Assembly (NCBI RefSeq): GCF_900172225.1
Contig: NZ_FWFO01000007.1
Location: forward strand, 1-64,000
Direction: 5' to 3'
Origin: Falsiruegeria litorea R37
GTDB lineage: Bacteria; Pseudomonadota; Alphaproteobacteria; Rhodobacterales; Rhodobacteraceae
Length of the DNA: 64,000 nucleotides
The first letter of the stretch is position 1, and every line of letters starts with the position of its first letter. Below are positions 33,726-43,372 of this stretch, piece after piece. The notes under the pieces were generated by a model. It saw nothing but the letters and a program-made list of their open reading frames with translations. It had not been told where the DNA came from and did not search any database. The translations under genes were made by a program, and so were the position numbers.

Positions 33726-33749
33726 CCGGGCGACAAAGGTGCCGCCCGG
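33726..33749 (-). terminator. intercistronic hairpin between malonate TRAP P and Q genes
   Basis: CCGGGCG and CGCCCGG form perfect 7-base arms around a 10-base loop, 11 bases after the binding-protein stop codon on the minus strand. As with the hairpin at 15512-15541, the position suggests differential expression of the binding protein rather than a full stop. Confidence 0.5.
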
Positions 33750-33759
33750 ACCGAGTTGA

Positions 33760-34746
33760 TCACTCGACCGCCAGGGCTTTGTCCAGCAGGTCCTGACCAT
33801 CGGGAACTTCTGCCACGAAGGCTTTGTAGGATGTCTCCTGCGCCAGCGCGCGCCAAGCCTCGAAGTCTTCCGGGCTCATCGTGGCAATTTCGACACCAGC
33901 GTCTTTGAACACCTTGGTCGAGTTGGCGTCCTGTTTCTTGGCCTCTTCCAGATAGAAAGCCTGCGCCTTCTCCGAAGCTGCCAGCAAAGCGGCCTGCTGG
34001 TCTTCGTTCAAGCCTTCGAAGGTGGATTTGTTCATCAGCAGCGGCTGATACATGAACCACAGCGCCACATCGCCCGCTGGGGTGTAGCAGGAAACCTGCT
34101 CGTAGATGCGGTAGCTGACGAAAGACGAGGAAGAAGTGTTCGCCGCCTGCAGAACACCGGTCTGCATAGCGTTGTAGATTTCAGACGATGCCATCGACGC
34201 GATTGATGCGTCAGCACCAGCCAGCATCTGTTCGAATGACTTGCCCGCCGCGCGTGTTTGCAAGCCCGCCACGTCTGCGGGGTTGGTGATGCACTTGTCC
34301 TTGCCTGCAAAACCACCAGCAAGATAGCCGTGGACCAGAACCATCACATCGTCGTCGGCCATCTTTGCTTCTAGCGCGTCCATAAAGGGCGAGTCGGCCA
34401 AACGAGCTGCGTGATCATGGTTCTTTACCAGACCAGGCATCAGAGTCAGGTTATAGGCAGGCTGTTGTCCACCGGCATAGCTGAGCGGCAGAACGGTCAT
34501 GTCCAGCTGGCCACGGCTGAGCGGCTTGTACTGCTCGCGCGGTTTGAACAGGGATTTCGAGCCGAAAATCTTTATTTCCAGATCGACATCGGCGGCGGCA
34601 ACCCCATCAGCGACCATCTGGGCCACTTGATGACGGATGTCCTTGTTCGACCACTGGTGCGACAGGCGCAATTCCTCTGCGTTTACCAGTGTTCCTGCAG
34701 ACGCGAGTGCCATGGCGGCAACGGCTGTTTTGAGCATGGATTTCAT
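33760..34746 (-). CDS. TRAP transporter substrate-binding protein, probable malonate uptake
   Basis: The 328-residue precursor has a signal peptide (cleavage near LVNAEELRLS) and a DctP-type fold: HQWSNKDIRHQVAQMVADGV, the KIFGSKSLFKPREQYKPL segment, and VAGLQTRAAGKSFEQMLAGA with the arginine that normally binds the ligand carboxylate. It is the first gene of the leftward operon and faces the gntR gene across a region with a TTGTATACAA operator. Substrate assignment to malonate is from the neighbouring genes. Confidence 0.92.
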   Translation of the reverse strand: MKSMLKTAVAAMALASAGTLVNAEELRLSHQWSNKDIRHQVAQMVADGVAAADVDLEIKIFGSKSLFKPREQYKPLSRGQLDMTVLPLSYAGGQQPAYNLTLMPGLVKNHDHAARLADSPFMDALEAKMADDDVMVLVHGYLAGGFAGKDKCITNPADVAGLQTRAAGKSFEQMLAGADASIASMASSEIYNAMQTGVLQAANTSSSSFVSYRIYEQVSCYTPAGDVALWFMYQPLLMNKSTFEGLNEDQQAALLAASEKAQAFYLEEAKKQDANSTKVFKDAGVEIATMSPEDFEAWRALAQETSYKAFVAEVPDGQDLLDKALAVE

Positions 34747-34826
34747 TGTTTCCTCCCGTTTTCAAACCCGGATGAGCCGGGGATGAAACTGAGCATAGGG
34801 TAGAAATGTTTTTTAAGTCAAGGTTT

Positions 34827-34836
34827 TTGTATACAA
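34827..34836. promoter_or_regulatory. GntR-type operator TTGTATACAA
   Basis: A perfect 10-base palindrome sits between the divergent malonate operon and the gntR gene. The sequence equals the typical recognition site of VanR-like FCD GntR regulators. It is 80 bases from the dctP start and 48 bases from the gntR start, suited to control both directions. Confidence 0.75.
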
Positions 34837-34884
34837 GATTTGGCTTCTTGAGTTCTTATTCATTCGTTGATAAAACAGGAGACT

Positions 34885-35541
34885 ATGGACCAACGGCTTG
34901 CAGATACCATTGCTCAGGATTTGGAAGAGCTGATCTTTGACGGCACTTTCGCGGATGGTGATCGTCTGGACGAAGTCAAACTGGCCGAACAATTCGGCGT
35001 TTCCAGAACCCCACTTCGGGAAGCAATTCAGCGACTTGCTTTGTCGGGTCTTGTAGAGCTTATCCCACGACGCGGTGCCTTTGTCCGGCAGCCGGGTCCT
35101 GTCGAATTGATGGAAATGTTCGAGGTCATGGCCGAGATGGAGGCGGTCTGCGGACGCCTCGCGGCTCTGCGTATTTCTGATCAGGCTTTGAAGGACCTCG
35201 TTGACGCAAATACCAAGTGCCAGCTCGCCGTGGATGCGGATGATCCAGATAGGTACTATGTCGAAAACGAGCGTTTTCATCGAATCATATACACCCAATC
35301 TGGCAATTCGTTCTTGGAGCAAGAAGCCTCCAGGCTTCACCGAAGGTTGAAACCTTTCCGAAGGCAACAGTTGCGATTCCGTGGGCGAATGGCGCAGTCG
35401 ATGTCCGAACACGAGGCCATCCTTCAAGCTCTCGACAAAGGCGTTCCAGAAGAAACGGCGGACGCGCTCAGATCACATGTAGCCGTGCAGGGTGAGAAGT
35501 TTCATAACCTCATGGCGTCACTCAAAAACGCAGCCGAGTAA
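34885..35541 (+). CDS. GntR/FadR-family regulator of the malonate operon
   Basis: The 218-residue protein (ATG 34885 right after AGGAG) has a winged helix (LADTIAQDLEELIFDG, VKLAEQFGVSRTPLREAIQR) and an FCD domain with VMAEMEAVCGRLAA, FHRIIYTQSGN and MSEHEAILQAL, which include the metal-binding Asp/His positions of the family. Placement across the operator from a malonate TRAP operon suggests a malonate- or malonyl-CoA-responsive repressor similar in role to MatR; the ligand is inferred. Confidence 0.88.
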   Translation: MDQRLADTIAQDLEELIFDGTFADGDRLDEVKLAEQFGVSRTPLREAIQRLALSGLVELIPRRGAFVRQPGPVELMEMFEVMAEMEAVCGRLAALRISDQALKDLVDANTKCQLAVDADDPDRYYVENERFHRIIYTQSGNSFLEQEASRLHRRLKPFRRQQLRFRGRMAQSMSEHEAILQALDKGVPEETADALRSHVAVQGEKFHNLMASLKNAAE

Positions 35542-35759
35542 TCCGATGACACCACGCAACCAGATTGCGATGAACCTTTCAATCCTGGAATTGGTCATAA
35601 GTCTGATTATGGTAAAATACTTGACAGGTAATTTTGAACCCAAATCGGCAGTACCTTCCCTCCGCTCGCCTTAGGGTCAGGACCGATTAATCCTGAGCTT
35701 GCCCATTTCAGGCTGTTTTCTTTCTTTTTTGTGTATCGCAGTAGCTGGAATCCCAAAAC

Positions 35760-38700
35760 TCAACTCGCTTGAACAAACGGTCGATCTTGATCTACTTTTC
35801 CACTGATCACTCGAAACAAGGCAGGCACGAGTGTCAGAGCCGCGACCGTCGCTGCAAGCTGTCCAAAAATAATCGCCAAACACAGGGGCCTCCAGGCTTC
35901 ATCAGCAAAAGCCAACGGGGCCAGTCCGACCATAGTGGTCAGTGTCGTAGATACGATGGGGCGGAATCTATCTGCCGCCCCCTGGCATGCGGCCTGCACG
36001 GTGTTCATGCCGTTGGCCACATGGCGATTCATTGTGTCGACCAGAACAATCCCGTCGTTTACCGCAATGCCTGACAACGCAATCATCCCGATCACGGCCG
36101 GGAAACTTAATTCAATGGCAAAGAGGAAGAACCCGAACATAACTCCCGAAATCGCGCAGATCACTGTTACCAGAATGATCGCTGGCTGCAAAAAGGATCG
36201 AAAAATCAATACCAGGATTGAGGCCACCCCCAACATCGCAAGCACAAAGGCTTGCTGGGATGCGCCAAAGGTTTCACCCGCAAGTTCAAACTCACCCGCG
36301 AACTTGTAGCTATAGCCGGCAGGCCATTCGGCTTGCATACGCTGCAATTCCGGGTTGATGAAGCTGTGAAGTTGACCAAACGTGTATGTATAGCTCTTCC
36401 CCATGATCGTGGCTGTGCGTTGACCGTCTTTGCGTGAGATGGTCAGAGGAATACGATCGCTGCGTTGTTCCGCCAAAAGTGACACCGGAACCCATCGCCC
36501 ATCAGGCGTGCGGATCTGAATGCTCTTCCATTCATCCCAGGTTTCAGGCCCGCCCAAACGCCCATTCTTGGAACCCCAATAGGTTTCAATTCGAATTTCC
36601 AAATCATCCCCACCAAAGCGGTTGCGCATTTTGGCGGCTTCGTAGTCACCAAGATAATGCGTCAGCTGTGCGTTGAAGTCTTCTTCAGTCAGTCCATAGC
36701 GTTCCAGCACTTCGCGCTTGGGTTTGATTGTGGTTTCGATGCGCGCTTGTCCCAAGTTATCTCGAACGTCACTTAACCCAGGGATCTGGCGCAGCATCTG
36801 TTGGACCTGTTGACTGATACGCTGTACGCCTTCCAAATCCGGTCCGAAGATGTTGATCTGGAGCGGATCTTCGTTGGTAGACGATCCCGTTTCCGACGTG
36901 ATCAGCAGCCGATATCCCGGCACATTTGCCAAGGCGTCTTGGATTTCGGCGCGCAAGTCTGGAACAGTTTGAAACGCCATCTGATCGCGTTCGCGTTTGG
37001 GTTTGTAGAGCACCGTAAATCCGACAATGTTTCGGGCTGTCGAAACCGATAAGCGATCCTCGGCCGAGCCTTCGTAGACAAAGTCGCGTTGCCCCACCAC
37101 CATCAACGTTGAAGTCAAATAGGGTTTGTTCTGCAGAATCTTAGCTACTTTGAACGCGACTTCTCGGGTGTCTTCCAATTTGTTGTCGGGCGAGAGCTCG
37201 ATAGTGATCCCCATGTTGCGCCCATCTGACAAAGGATAGAGCGTAACCGGCAACATCCCGGACAAGACGGCGCAGAACGCCACGATCAGACTGCCTCCGG
37301 ACAACCAAAGCCAGGACGTTGATTTGCGCCCCACAACGGCGCGGCCCAGCCAGTTGTTCAATCCACGTTCCATCCGCAATGTGATCCTGTCCACCAGCAT
37401 CGGTTTTGCATTCTGTTTGCGAGACACCAAAAACCGCGACAGTGGGATCGAGATCAAAAGAGACACCGCATAAGACGTAACCAAAAGCACCGCGGCGGTC
37501 ACAGGGATGGACCGAATGAACTTGCCGTCCAGCCCGCCGATCATGGCAAGAGGCAGAAAAATCAGCACAGTCGTTGCTGTCCCAGCGAGGGACGGCACCG
37601 CGTATTGTTTGACAGTACGAATGGCAGCCTCGCGAAACTTCAGCTTTCTGCGCTGCAGCCCGTCGTGCATCCCTTCCATCATCAGAATGAAATCATCGAC
37701 CAGAAGACCAAGCGCCAACACCATGCCGATCACGATCATCACGTTGAACGTGTAATCCAGCATCCATAAGGCAGCGAGCCCAGCCAACACGGTGATAGGG
37801 ATCGACAGGGCTGCAACGGTTGCTTCGCGCCAACTGAGCAGGAAGAACAGAACCACAAAAACGGCGGCCACGGATTGCCACCCGTTGATCAGGGTTTTGT
37901 TCAGTTCTTGTTGGATGATTTCAGCATCATTCGACACGATGTCATACCGGAGATCGGCAGGCCAATCACGTTCTTGCATCGCCTGATCGATCACCCGCGT
38001 AGCGTGCTCAACCAGTTTGATCGTGTCCTGGCCATCCGCCTTGATCAGGGACAGGGCCACACCTTGGGTGATGTCGCGCCCTTCGCTGGTGTAGTAGGTT
38101 TCGGTTTCCGCGCGGTAGAGCGCCTTTTCGACCCGCGCCACATCACGTAACCGGATCACATACCCCGCTTCGTTACGACGTAACACCAATGCGCCAAGTT
38201 GGTCCACGTCATAGATCGCGCTTTCGCTTTTCAGGCTAAAGGACTGCTCGGGCCCTTCATACACCCCCAAGGGGAAATCCTTGGCGTGGGCCCGGATCAA
38301 TCGTCCGACATCTACCGGCGACACATCGAAGGCATGTAAACGATCGGGAAGCAATTGCACGCGCACGTAACTTTTTCGATTGCCCAGGATCTGCACTTTG
38401 GTGATCCCCGGAATGCGCAACAATCGCTTGCGTAGATCCTTGGCCGTTGCATCCAGCGAAGACGGCGGTACGCGACCAAAAAGAACGAAGCTGGCGATTG
38501 GCATGGACCGGATCGAAGATTGGGTTACGGTCGGCGTCTTTGGCCCATCAGGAAACTCAGCGCGCGCCTTGTTCACCCGCTCACGCAATTGGCTGATCGA
38601 GGATTCCAGTGGAGCGTCCGCGTCAAATTCTGCCAGGATGACGGAATTGGAATGGGTCGATCCACTGGAATACTTCTTAAGGTCCTCAAGATCGCGGATC

Positions 38701-38933
38701 TCGCGCTCTATCCGTTCGGTTACCTCGCGCTCCATAACGGATTGAGGTGTTCCATGCCAACTTGTGTGGATGAAGGCCATGGGGATCTGCAGATCGGGCA
38801 AGGATTCCTTGATCATGCCTCGAAAAGCGAAAACACCGCCTACCGTGATGAACAGAACCAACAGAATCGCCAGAATGGGTTCAACAAACAGAAAGGAAAA
38901 CAGTTTGTTGTTGGGGCGCGGATCCAAGTTCAT
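35760..38933 (-). CDS. RND efflux pump inner-membrane transporter (AcrB type)
   Basis: The 1057-residue protein has the RND layout: a membrane helix at residues 15-32, a large periplasmic loop, TM2-6, a second loop and TM8-12. The proton-relay aspartates are present in GMVLALGLLVDDFILMMEGM (TM4), and GIAVNDGIVLVDTMNRHVAN marks TM10. It exports drugs, lipids or metabolites across the envelope together with the adaptor encoded just upstream. No outer-membrane TolC-like gene is in the window, so a housekeeping one would be needed. The substrate is unknown. Confidence 0.93.
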   Translation of the reverse strand: MNLDPRPNNKLFSFLFVEPILAILLVLFITVGGVFAFRGMIKESLPDLQIPMAFIHTSWHGTPQSVMEREVTERIEREIRDLEDLKKYSSGSTHSNSVILAEFDADAPLESSISQLRERVNKARAEFPDGPKTPTVTQSSIRSMPIASFVLFGRVPPSSLDATAKDLRKRLLRIPGITKVQILGNRKSYVRVQLLPDRLHAFDVSPVDVGRLIRAHAKDFPLGVYEGPEQSFSLKSESAIYDVDQLGALVLRRNEAGYVIRLRDVARVEKALYRAETETYYTSEGRDITQGVALSLIKADGQDTIKLVEHATRVIDQAMQERDWPADLRYDIVSNDAEIIQQELNKTLINGWQSVAAVFVVLFFLLSWREATVAALSIPITVLAGLAALWMLDYTFNVMIVIGMVLALGLLVDDFILMMEGMHDGLQRRKLKFREAAIRTVKQYAVPSLAGTATTVLIFLPLAMIGGLDGKFIRSIPVTAAVLLVTSYAVSLLISIPLSRFLVSRKQNAKPMLVDRITLRMERGLNNWLGRAVVGRKSTSWLWLSGGSLIVAFCAVLSGMLPVTLYPLSDGRNMGITIELSPDNKLEDTREVAFKVAKILQNKPYLTSTLMVVGQRDFVYEGSAEDRLSVSTARNIVGFTVLYKPKRERDQMAFQTVPDLRAEIQDALANVPGYRLLITSETGSSTNEDPLQINIFGPDLEGVQRISQQVQQMLRQIPGLSDVRDNLGQARIETTIKPKREVLERYGLTEEDFNAQLTHYLGDYEAAKMRNRFGGDDLEIRIETYWGSKNGRLGGPETWDEWKSIQIRTPDGRWVPVSLLAEQRSDRIPLTISRKDGQRTATIMGKSYTYTFGQLHSFINPELQRMQAEWPAGYSYKFAGEFELAGETFGASQQAFVLAMLGVASILVLIFRSFLQPAIILVTVICAISGVMFGFFLFAIELSFPAVIGMIALSGIAVNDGIVLVDTMNRHVANGMNTVQAACQGAADRFRPIVSTTLTTMVGLAPLAFADEAWRPLCLAIIFGQLAATVAALTLVPALFRVISGKVDQDRPFVQAS

Positions 38934-40195
38934 TTGTCGCCCTCTTCTTCCAGCAGATGGACGGGATCGCCTGACAACACGCGATGGCGCCCGTCGGTGA
39001 CAACAATTTCGCCTGGTGACAGACCTTCTTTGACCTCAATCACAGTGTCCTCGCGTATGCCTGTGATCAGTTCCCGTTCATCCACGATCCCGGTTTCAGG
39101 ATCGACCAGCATTACTTTGGCTTGATTGTCATGATACAACAGCGCTTCGACGGGGATTGTCGGCACCCGTTGTGCGACCCGCAAGATCTTTACCTGAACC
39201 AGCTCGCCATCGATCAGGTTCGGGTTTGTTGCCTTGGTGCGTAAAGTAACACGAACTGTACGCGAACCGGGTGACAACATGGGGGCTACGGCATGGATAT
39301 GGGCTTCCAGTGGGGCCACTCCCATTGGCCCCCGCAGTATCTGAGCTGGATTGCCAACCTGCAACTGAGTGCGACGATGCATGGGGACCTCAACCTCAAC
39401 CTTGAAGGTCGAGGTATCGATCAAAGTCACCGGAAAGGTCGCCGTCATCTCGGTTTCATTTCGGTTGCTCATGTCTTCGGGGACGACGTATTTGCCTTCG
39501 CGGATATTCAAGCGCGCAATCACCCCATCCCAAGGTGCATGAATCTTGGCGCGTTCCATGTTGCGCCGGGCACGAGACACCTCATTTCGGGCGGCCAATA
39601 CTCCTGCTTCGCGCGCCACAACCTGTGCCTCCGATGCTGCGACATTGGCGATCGCAACCTCAAGCTCGGCTGTTGCTTCGTCAAACTTTTGTTGCGAAAT
39701 AACCTTTTTGTCCAACAGCGCCTTGGCACGGTCCAACCGTGCGCGCCACAGCTTTTCGGTACTCTTCGACTGCCGAAGCTGCGCCTGCGCCATATCCACA
39801 TTACGCTCGGCCTGGATAAGGCCAGTGTCCGCGATCCGAACGGCTTCGACGTGATCCACATCATCTAACCGAGCAATCAGTTGCCCTTGTCTTCCATCCG
39901 AAGGGCCATGGACTCGAGCTCCTTCACGCATGGCATCGGCAATCTCGACAACGCGGCCGGGCACCTCAAATGTCAAATGTCGACGCCGTACAGCCCGCGC
40001 TGTGCCCTGTCCGTGGATCCAATCGCGCAATTCTTGCACTTCTACTTTCGCCCATCGAACCTGGGTTGGAGATGGCGCCGGGGGCTCCAACGCTTCGAAC
40101 CGCTCGGACATACCCGACCAACTGGCGTAAGCCACCCAAGCGGCTGCGGTCACAAAGAGGCAAACCGAAACGGCCCAAACCAGTAATCTCTTCAT
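38930..40195 (-). CDS. RND efflux membrane-fusion adaptor protein
   Basis: Starting at ATG 40195 (rather than the in-frame TTG at 40210), the 421-residue protein has an N-terminal anchor (MKRLLVWAVSVCLFVTAAAW), a biotinyl-lipoyl-like domain split by a long alpha-helical hairpin rich in Ala, Glu and Arg (about residues 100-195), then beta-barrel segments such as KIHAPWDGVIARLNIREGKY. It overlaps the pump gene by ATGA, so the two form one unit. Confidence 0.92.
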   Translation of the reverse strand: MKRLLVWAVSVCLFVTAAAWVAYASWSGMSERFEALEPPAPSPTQVRWAKVEVQELRDWIHGQGTARAVRRRHLTFEVPGRVVEIADAMREGARVHGPSDGRQGQLIARLDDVDHVEAVRIADTGLIQAERNVDMAQAQLRQSKSTEKLWRARLDRAKALLDKKVISQQKFDEATAELEVAIANVAASEAQVVAREAGVLAARNEVSRARRNMERAKIHAPWDGVIARLNIREGKYVVPEDMSNRNETEMTATFPVTLIDTSTFKVEVEVPMHRRTQLQVGNPAQILRGPMGVAPLEAHIHAVAPMLSPGSRTVRVTLRTKATNPNLIDGELVQVKILRVAQRVPTIPVEALLYHDNQAKVMLVDPETGIVDERELITGIREDTVIEVKEGLSPGEIVVTDGRHRVLSGDPVHLLEEEGDK

Positions 40196-40241
40196 TGGTG
40201 CAATTCCCAAGCTATGATGTCCATGACAAGTGGGTGTCTTT

Positions 40242-40251
40242 CAATATATTG
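40242..40251. promoter_or_regulatory. palindrome between the efflux operon and the carbonic anhydrase gene
   Basis: CAATATATTG is a perfect palindrome followed at once by TTGTC-AATAAC-GACAA, a second inverted repeat at 40250-40265. The AT-rich block lies 47 bases from the adaptor start and is a likely promoter/operator for the divergent pair. No matching regulator gene is adjacent. Confidence 0.4.
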
Positions 40252-40392
40252 TCAATAACGACAAAAAATAGAATAGAAAAGCCAGTTCGCTTGTCTTGAA
40301 GATCTGCCTGCTTCGGGAATGCAAAACCCAGACGTCCACGCGGGCAAAAGAACTTGATGAATTTTCAATAGGTACACAAGTCAGAGGTTCGT

Positions 40393-41268
40393 ATGACACA
40401 GATCCCCCAACTCAACTTGGCATTAATCATCGCCGCGGGCGTCTTTTCCAGCCCACCCCTTCCGACCTTGGCCTCTGACGGAGGGCAAAGCGTCTCGGAC
40501 GAAGCGATTGCAGAGCAACGCGCAAATCTGGCTGCGGCCACCTCTGGTGCTGGGTTTGGACCGCAATCCCCCCGCGACATAGACGCCGCTCAAGGCAGCA
40601 ATACGCGGGCTTTCGGCACTGCGCCGGACTACACGCAAATGAACCTGTGCAACATTCACTTTCACGAAAATGCCGAACACAAAGGGGGTGAGTTCACAAC
40701 CTTTGCCGGCAACGGGAATGGCGAGGGGTACGGGACAGGGTTTCAGTATGACGGGTCGATTTCCGAGACCGAAGCAGCGCCGATCGACGAGAGGATCGGG
40801 CAAAGCGAGCACGGTGATCTGGTTCCCGGAGACACGATCGAGATCCATTTTGTCCACTCGACGGCTCAAGTCCAACCAGGTCCAACGCTTGGCTCTTGTA
40901 TGAACGAAGAGATCACCAACCCGCAGCTGCGCGTCGAAACGGTGGTGGCCGTACTTGTGAATGACAGCACTGCGCTGGACTTTACAAAGATGGCAGCCGT
41001 GGTGCAGCAAGACGGCCTGTATCAAGTGCCAAACCTGCCCAATGATCTGGGCGAACCGGTCAACTATGCTGGGTCAACGACGGGTCCCGGTTACAACGAA
41101 AAGGCGTCCCCATTTCAAGTCAGCTGGAGTGTTCGCCCCAAGGTGGCCCGGATCAACATTTCGACAGTAGGAGACTGGCTGTCAGACAATGTCTTTGACG
41201 AAAATCACGCCCATGGGGTCCGCAATCTTGTTGTGAATCCGGAACTCTTGTCGCAGATCGAAAATTGA
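40393..41268 (+). CDS. delta-class carbonic anhydrase, secreted
   Basis: The 291-residue protein has a signal peptide (cleavage near PTLASDG). MNLCNIHFHENAEHKGGEF (residues 83-101) and TIEIHFVHSTAQ (148-159) with GPTLGSCM match the zinc-binding core of delta-class carbonic anhydrase first known from a diatom. His89, His91 and His152 are the likely zinc ligands, with Cys86 and Cys169 possibly paired. It would hydrate CO2 or dehydrate bicarbonate in the periplasm. It stands alone between the divergent efflux operon and a small lipoprotein gene. Confidence 0.82.
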   Translation: MTQIPQLNLALIIAAGVFSSPPLPTLASDGGQSVSDEAIAEQRANLAAATSGAGFGPQSPRDIDAAQGSNTRAFGTAPDYTQMNLCNIHFHENAEHKGGEFTTFAGNGNGEGYGTGFQYDGSISETEAAPIDERIGQSEHGDLVPGDTIEIHFVHSTAQVQPGPTLGSCMNEEITNPQLRVETVVAVLVNDSTALDFTKMAAVVQQDGLYQVPNLPNDLGEPVNYAGSTTGPGYNEKASPFQVSWSVRPKVARINISTVGDWLSDNVFDENHAHGVRNLVVNPELLSQIEN

Positions 41269-41380
41269 ACGGTCATAAAGTCGTCGCGACAGGCATGCGG
41301 CTGAAACCCGGCTTAGGCCACAGACAGCTTTCTACGCCATAATACCGGGCAGCATGGCGCCTGCTCTTGCGAGGTTCAGC

Positions 41381-41435
41381 AAGGGATCCTATCTGCAGAT
41401 TTCGTTTTCCACTGCTCCAAAGATCAGGATCCCTT
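41381..41435 (+). promoter_or_regulatory. leader stem-loop hiding the ribosome binding site of the lipoprotein gene
   Basis: AAGGGATCCT (41381-41390) is perfectly complementary to AGGATCCCTT (41426-41435), which ends 2 bases before the ATG at 41438. The only Shine-Dalgarno-like sequence, AGGA at 41426-41429, is inside the 3' arm, so the folded RNA would block translation initiation. This is the arrangement of RNA thermometers and other translational switches; which signal acts, if any, is unknown. Confidence 0.5.
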
Positions 41436-41437
41436 AA

Positions 41438-41767
41438 ATGAAGTTCAGTTTTGCCGCTCTGGCCGCGATCCTACTGATCGCTTGCCAACCCCAAGTGCAG
41501 AATGAAACCGCGATTGGTGATACAAAGGTCGAACAGCTGACAGCTGAAATCATCGAGGTGATCCCAGGCACGGATGGATCAACTGTGCTGCTAAAGGACG
41601 GTAACGGCAAAATCTATAGCGCAGTGCTGTCGATACCAAACCTCGGGCCCGACAGCACTTTTGACTTTGACCACGTCAAACCCGGCAATTCGATCACGAT
41701 TTCGGGCGACAGTTTCATGCTGGACGGGCGTCCCCATGTGGTCGCCCGAACCGCCTCTTCAGGGTAA
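41438..41767 (+). CDS. small lipoprotein of unknown function
   Basis: The 109-residue protein has a lipoprotein signal (MKFSFAALAAILLIAC) with the lipobox LIAC and cysteine 16 as lipidation site. The mature part contains EIIEVIPGTDGSTVLLKDGN and KPGNSITISGDSFMLDGRPH, consistent with a small beta-barrel domain. I recognise no family. It overlaps the convergent ligase gene by 9 bases. Confidence 0.75.
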   Translation: MKFSFAALAAILLIACQPQVQNETAIGDTKVEQLTAEIIEVIPGTDGSTVLLKDGNGKIYSAVLSIPNLGPDSTFDFDHVKPGNSITISGDSFMLDGRPHVVARTASSG

Positions 41768-43372
41768 GCTCTGGATCTCGCCTTTCAGATAGTTTTCGCG
41801 CAACGCGAATTTCTGAATCTTGCCAGACCCGGTCAATGGAAAACTGTCAACGCTGGCCCAAACCACTGGCGTCTTGATCGCCGCCAGCCGCTCACGGCAA
41901 TGCGCCTTGAGACTGTCGCCGTTCAGAACCGCCCCTTCTGCGGGGCGGATGAATGCGGCGACGATTTCGCCCCATTTGTCGTCTGGCAACCCCACGACAG
42001 CGACATCCGCGACGGCCTCGTGCTCGAGAAGGGTGTTTTCGATCTCGGCCGGGAACAGGTTCTCTCCACCGCGAATGATCATTTCTTTCACACGACCGTT
42101 GATCGTTACATACCCACGCTCGTCCAAGTGTCCCAGGTCACCGGTGTGCAGCCAACCTTCGGCGTCGATAGTCGAGGCTGTGGCTTCCGGATTGTCATGA
42201 TAGCCCAACATCTTGGCATAGCCACGCACACAGATCTCTCCGGTTTCCCCAAGAGCTTTGACTGTGCCCTTGCTGACTGAACGAATAGACACTTCGGTTT
42301 GCGGCAAAGGTCGGCCAATGGTGGTGCACGTGTCCTCAATCGTGTCACTGCGTCTGGTCATTGTGACCAATGGAGAGCATTCGGTCTGCCCGTAGACAGT
42401 CACGAACTCGCATCCAAAAACCTCTTTCACCGTCCGAACCAGTTCCGGGGCAACCATCGAGCCGCCCGAGGACACGACTTGCAAACTGTTCAGATCAAAG
42501 TTGCGAACTTTCATCACTTCGAGCATGGCAACAAACATAGTGGGAACACCACCGGTCCAGACCACTTTCTCGCGTTCAAGCATTTCGAGGATCGGGCCCG
42601 GATCGAACAGCTTCACAACAAAGAGCGGTGAGCGATTGGCCAGAGCGCCCAGAAGGCTCATGGCGCAGCCCGAGGTGTGAAACAGTGGCATGTAGGTGGC
42701 CCAATGAGAGCCTGGTTCAACATCCAGCGCCTGCGCATAAAAGCGCGCGTTGTTGGTTAAGCCCAGATGGTGCAGCATCGCGCCCTTGGGGAATCCCGTG
42801 GTGCCAGATGTGTATTGTATCTGTGCCGCCGACATTGGGTCGACCTCAGGCAAACCACTAGTTGGACTGGCCTGATGATACAGCGCCGCATGATCCTGGA
42901 TATTGGTGATCTCGCGAATGCCCTCTAGCCCCCCGACCGCTTGTTGAGCGATCTTGGCCATCGGATTGCCGCGATAGCTTTCCGTCAGGAACAATGCCAC
43001 CGAGCCCGACTGCTTGAGAACATAGTTCAACTCACCCACCTGATAGGCCGGGTTTGCTGTTACCAGAACCAGACCAGACAGCGCACACGCGAATTCCAAA
43101 ATTATCCACTCGGGAACATTGGGGGCCCAAACGCAGATTTTCTCGCCGGGCTCAAACCGGCTGAGCAAGGCATGCGCCAATCGCTCGGCGTCAGACAGCA
43201 TCTGAGCAAACGTCCAAGTGCTGCCGCGACTGCCATCATCGTGCACTTCGATCAGACACAACCTGTCCGGCACTTCAGCCGCAACTTCACGCAACAGAGC
43301 ACCAACGGTTTGTTCGATGATCTGTTCGTCGTCCTGAATCGGAAATTCGGCTCGTGAATGCGTAGCGGCCAT
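41759..43372 (-). CDS. acyl-CoA synthetase (AMP-forming, fatty acid-CoA ligase type)
   Basis: The 537-residue protein has the P-loop IQYTSGTTGFPKGAMLHHLG, the motif TVYGQTECSPLVTMTRRSDT, the hinge GRVKEMIIRGGENLFPAEIE and the catalytic lysine in LTGSGKIQKFALRENYLKG. It is similar to medium/long-chain fatty acid-CoA ligases of the AMP-binding family. The divergent AidB-like acyl-CoA dehydrogenase across a TetR-type operator suggests a shared role in branched or aromatic acyl catabolism. The substrate is not resolved. Confidence 0.9.
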   Translation of the reverse strand: MAATHSRAEFPIQDDEQIIEQTVGALLREVAAEVPDRLCLIEVHDDGSRGSTWTFAQMLSDAERLAHALLSRFEPGEKICVWAPNVPEWIILEFACALSGLVLVTANPAYQVGELNYVLKQSGSVALFLTESYRGNPMAKIAQQAVGGLEGIREITNIQDHAALYHQASPTSGLPEVDPMSAAQIQYTSGTTGFPKGAMLHHLGLTNNARFYAQALDVEPGSHWATYMPLFHTSGCAMSLLGALANRSPLFVVKLFDPGPILEMLEREKVVWTGGVPTMFVAMLEVMKVRNFDLNSLQVVSSGGSMVAPELVRTVKEVFGCEFVTVYGQTECSPLVTMTRRSDTIEDTCTTIGRPLPQTEVSIRSVSKGTVKALGETGEICVRGYAKMLGYHDNPEATASTIDAEGWLHTGDLGHLDERGYVTINGRVKEMIIRGGENLFPAEIENTLLEHEAVADVAVVGLPDDKWGEIVAAFIRPAEGAVLNGDSLKAHCRERLAAIKTPVVWASVDSFPLTGSGKIQKFALRENYLKGEIQSLP

